Source of the DNA: Nitzschia sp. DOCU1 | Taxonomy: Eukaryota > Bacillariophyta > Bacillariophyceae > Bacillariales > Bacillariaceae | Direction of reading: 5' to 3' | Length of the DNA: 64,000 nucleotides | Assembly: GCA_951394045.1 (NCBI GenBank) | Contig: OX595994.1 | Coordinates: 2,170,001-2,234,000 of the forward strand | In this document: piece by piece, positions 62,101 to 64,000 of the stretch | How the letters are laid out: each line of letters begins with the position of its first letter | Numbering within the stretch: the first letter of the stretch is position 1 | Position numbers and translations under genes: made by a program | The notes under the pieces: model-generated | Seen by the model: the letters and a program-made list of their open reading frames with translations, nothing else | What the model was told of the DNA's origin: nothing | Databases searched by the model: none

Positions 62101-64000
62101 GCCTTGCTGCAGCGCTCGGAATGTCCGTTGCTCCCTCATCGCGGGCTCCGGCAGTTAGACAGGTAGCTACAAGCTCTTCTGGAATGGTTTTTGCTGACTC
62201 CCAGAGCGACACAAATGACAGTAGCGATGAAGATGAGATGTATCCTCGCTCTACTCCCATGTTCAGCCCTCAGCCAGGAACCCTTGCTGCAGCGCTTGGA
62301 ATGTCCATTGCTCCCTCGTCTCGCGCTCCGGCAGTGAGACAAGTAGCTACAAGCTCTTCGGGAATGGTTCTTGCTGACTCCCAGAGCGAAACAAATGAGA
62401 GTAGCGATGATGATGACATGTATCCTCGCTCTACTCCCATGTTCAGCCCTCAGCCAGGAAGCCTTGCTGCAGCGCTCGGAATGTCCGTTGCTCCCTCATC
62501 GCGGGCTCCGGCAGTGAGACAGGTAGCTACAGGCTCTTCGGGAATGGTTCTTGCTGACTCCCAGAGCGAAACAAATGACAGTAGCAATGAATATGAGATG
62601 GATTCTCGCTCTACTCCCATGTTCAGCCCCCAGCCAGGAAGCCTCGCTGCAGCGCTCGGAATGTCCGTTGATCCCCCATCGCGGGCTCCGGCAGTGAGAC
62701 AGGTAGCTACAAGCTCTTCGGGAATGGTTCTTGCTGACTCCCAGAGCGAAACAAATGACAGTAGCGATGATGATGAGATGTATCCTCGCTCTACTCCCAT
62801 GTTCAGCCCTCAGCCAGGAAGCCTTGCTGCAGCGCTCGGAATGTCCGTTGCTCCCTCATCGCGGGCCCCAGCAGTGAGGCAAGTTGCTACAAGCTCTTCG
62901 GGAATGGTTCTTGCTGACTCCCAGAGCGAAACAAATGAGAGTAGCGATGATGATGACATGTATCCTCGCTCTACTCCCATGTTCAGCCCTCAGCCAGGAA
63001 GCCTTGCTGCAGCGCTCGGAATGTCCGTTGCTCCCTCATCGCGGGCTCCGGCAGTGAGACAGGTAGCTACAGGCTCTTCGGGAATGGTTCTTGCTGACTC
63101 CCAGAGCGAAACAAATGACAGTAGCAATGAATATGAGATGGATTCTCGCTCTACTCCCATGTTCAGCCCCCAGCCAGGAAGCCTCGCTGCAGCGCTCGGA
63201 ATGTCCGTTGATCCCTCATCGCGGGCTCCGGCAGTGAGACAGGTAGCTACAGGCTCGTCGGGAATGGTTCTTGCTGACTCCCAGAGCGAAACAAATGACA
63301 GTACCGATGATGATGAGATGTATCCTCGCTCTACTCCCATGTTCAGCCCTCAGCCAGGAAGCCTTGCTGCAGCGCTCGGAATGTCCGTTGATCCCTCATC
63401 GCGGGCCCCGGCAGTGAGACAAGTAGCTACAAGCTCTTCGGGAATGGTTCTTGCTGACTCCCAGAGCGACACAAATGACAGTAGCGATGATGATGAGGTG
63501 TATCCTCTCTCTACTCCCATGTTCAGCCCCCAGCCAGGAAGCCTCGCTGCAGCGCTCGGAATGTCCGTTGATCCCTCATCGCGGGCTCCGGCAGTTAGAC
63601 AGGTTGCTACAATCCCGTTTCTGCCTCAAGCCGGCAGCCTTGCGGATGCTCTTGGTATCACCATTGCTCCAACTGGAAAGGAAACGGCAGACAGTTTCCA
63701 CTCAACTGATGAGGACTCTGGCTGTCGTCAAAAGTCACTGCGCCAAGCAGGGTCGCTGGAGGCAGCTCTAGGAATTCGCCTATCGGCCGGCTATGAGAAT
63801 GATCCGTCGTCATGCTCAAGCCAAGAGAGGGAATTTGGAGGTTCGCAAGCTCGTTTTGTCCCACAGGATCGAAGTCCGCAACCAGGGAGTCTCGCAGCCG
63901 CTTTGGGCATTAGCATCGATACCAATGCGACCGCCCCTCCGGTTCGAGCTGCACAACCGGTTGCCAAAGCACAACCTGGAAGTCTCGCAGCCGCTTTGGG
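59169..64000 (+). CDS. Giant disordered repeat protein, partial (open at the right edge), unrecognised
   Basis: From the ATG at 59169 the frame is open for 1610 codons to the window end with no stop. Residues 1-170 are Ser/Gly/Asp-rich, with no signal peptide. Four copies of a basic helix-like module (K/R-M/L-E/D-R/K-IKAKAMKSASKELG; near 59690, 60145, 60517 and 60820) are each followed by a hydrophobic ALGLP- or VIGL-type segment. An Arg/Ser region (RRSSMSGSEAGESSKRRSS; about 59920-60060) has many RRxS kinase-type sites. From about 61000 a second module, F-S-PQPGSLAEALGMSVDPSSRAPAVRQ in consensus style, occurs at least 19 times; eleven of these sit in perfect 60-residue register. The layout suggests a multivalent scaffold. 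I know no family with this motif; the function is unknown. Confidence 0.85.
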   Translation, partial: MSLRSRYAESLSPQDRWQIMLGGAASNASGTDSASADGSSDGISSEDEGISSLEGGPPSLEYSDSAKGKPTPGSSSGVQKATPARQRQPFLGDTPITADMSSESTSGSENDGAITPRMNLNSRMKTPTTDDQEDQAYYSYYGYEVAPPDSNRGGANVDSRKDKHGSDQKESLVRMEKIKAKAMKSASRQLTMKESKKERERTVHRSKSADTGALLYEGQTDDIQYLAQSLGLPTSFFAESTVQANEKSSKARRRSSLSMSRRSSMSGSEAGESSKRRSSRRESMSSKNKSGKTNRRPSSSSNVQQSVLGMDPKATAQTAQPDNATGKMDRIKAKAMKSAKKELGINVGVAMDDDAQILHLAQTLGLPPAMFGIKSTSSAAGKTPTGSGAAPTDLQKPRTLFQGANVEDGETQTDGDGDNKPSSALQSLAFKPQPVTAEEKKADKAKAMTRLERIKAKAIKAASKELGVDASNLAQVIGLRSAEKPSDVSRSTEGKEPFATSQPRSNRLADALGMTMDPSSTAPPVPARAFKPQPTIAEEKQADRKEAMSRLERIKAKAIKSASQTLGIDGQNLSKVMGLKSTTGNTRLEYSESESSGSSDEGEPRVVVTPTFKPQPGSLAEALGMAVDSSARAPPVRQVASSGPKKPKDNAAEANLLSTLTFSPQPGSLAEALGMTVDPSSKAPAARLVAKAASTTGTSQDYGSGASEVREGSMHLRSTPKFRPQPGSLAEALGMSVDPSSRAPPVRQEAAVISADHAGQITPFQSDSRTKTSVQRSDSGLPTEKVVTFSPQPGSLAEALGMFVDPSSLAPAVRNVNSAGSGDQTSRLSDSESETNDSSHDDEVYPRSTPMFSPQPGSLAAALGMSVAPSSRAPAVRQVAASSSGMVLADSQSETNDSSDDDEVYSRSTPMFSPQPGSLAAALGMSVAPSSRAPAVRQVATSSSGMVLADSQSETNDSTDDDEVYPRSTPMFSPQPGSLAAALGMSVAPSSRAPAVRQVATSSSGMVFADSQSDTNDSSDEDEMYPRSTPMFSPQPGTLAAALGMSIAPSSRAPAVRQVATSSSGMVLADSQSETNESSDDDDMYPRSTPMFSPQPGSLAAALGMSVAPSSRAPAVRQVATGSSGMVLADSQSETNDSSNEYEMDSRSTPMFSPQPGSLAAALGMSVDPPSRAPAVRQVATSSSGMVLADSQSETNDSSDDDEMYPRSTPMFSPQPGSLAAALGMSVAPSSRAPAVRQVATSSSGMVLADSQSETNESSDDDDMYPRSTPMFSPQPGSLAAALGMSVAPSSRAPAVRQVATGSSGMVLADSQSETNDSSNEYEMDSRSTPMFSPQPGSLAAALGMSVDPSSRAPAVRQVATGSSGMVLADSQSETNDSTDDDEMYPRSTPMFSPQPGSLAAALGMSVDPSSRAPAVRQVATSSSGMVLADSQSDTNDSSDDDEVYPLSTPMFSPQPGSLAAALGMSVDPSSRAPAVRQVATIPFLPQAGSLADALGITIAPTGKETADSFHSTDEDSGCRQKSLRQAGSLEAALGIRLSAGYENDPSSCSSQEREFGGSQARFVPQDRSPQPGSLAAALGISIDTNATAPPVRAAQPVAKAQPGSLAAAL
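61681..63612 (+). repeat. 180-bp tandem coding repeat, about 11 units
   Basis: Units start at 61681, 61861, 62041 and so on to 63481, each exactly 180 bp and in frame. Each encodes a Ser/Asp-rich acidic segment, STPMFSPQPGSLAAALGMSV, PSSRAPAVRQVA and SSSGMVLADSQSETND. Most units differ by only a few bases. The stretch 62401-62760 recurs almost unchanged at 62941-63300, a 540-bp higher-order period, showing recent expansion by multi-unit exchange. Confidence 0.92.

Noticed and set aside
62450..63340. Long minus-strand open frames inside the 180-bp array
   Set aside because: They are antisense shadows of the repeated coding frame; they recur because the array recurs, and have no start context or motif of their own.

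Overview
The window is nuclear DNA from a photosynthetic stramenopile, most likely a raphid pennate diatom. The reasons are: short GT-AG introns (about 68-97 nt) in otherwise compact genes; a bipartite plastid presequence with an ASAFAP-like junction (TTA|FVP) on the indole-glycerol-phosphate-synthase-like protein; CoDi-type Ty1/copia retrotransposons; and a DNMT5-type DNA methyltransferase. I could not search databases, so family names come from motifs and remembered family architecture.

Left arm (1-21.9 kb), ordinary gene-dense DNA: a J-domain protein (-), PRP38 splicing factor (+), a single-GAF protein (-), a membrane-targeted short-chain dehydrogenase (+), a two-exon plasma-membrane P-type H+-ATPase (-), a GT15-like Golgi glycosyltransferase (-), an IRE1 unfolded-protein-response kinase/RNase with an unusual C-terminal CCCH zinc finger (-), a small ankyrin protein (-), a plastid IGPS-like protein that lacks most catalytic residues (+), and two tandem two-exon SET-domain genes with N-terminal hydrophobic leaders (-).

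Centre (22.0-42.4 kb), accessory DNA: a head-to-tail array of near-identical copia elements sharing LTRs (LTR-A-LTR-B-LTR-C'). Copy A has open gag and pol in one frame separated by a single TGA. Copy B carries a 40-bp gag deletion and two nonsense codons. Copy C is cut within gag and fused to the 3'-truncated end of a transposon-like gene (zinc-binding, DDE-like and 3'-5' exonuclease segments, with a PCNA-box-like motif). Next come 32-bp iterons, a third SET copy that is a pseudogene, degenerate telomere-like repeats, and a 5'-truncated non-LTR retrotransposon with a restriction-like endonuclease.

Right arm (42.5-64 kb): MCM6 (-, three exons) lies head-to-head with DNMT5 (+, seven exons). They share a 476-bp promoter with an E2F-like site, and DNMT5 starts with a PCNA-interaction-like motif, so the pair looks wired for S-phase, replication-coupled methylation. 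Then follow an O-fucosyltransferase-family protein (with a 200-N assembly gap) and a sulfotransferase in tandem, a plausible sulfated-fucan pair, and a small membrane protein. Last is a reading frame of at least 1610 codons, open to the right edge, encoding a disordered protein with two repeat families, one a near-perfect 60-residue (180-bp) tandem array. I do not recognise this protein; it is the strongest candidate for something undescribed.
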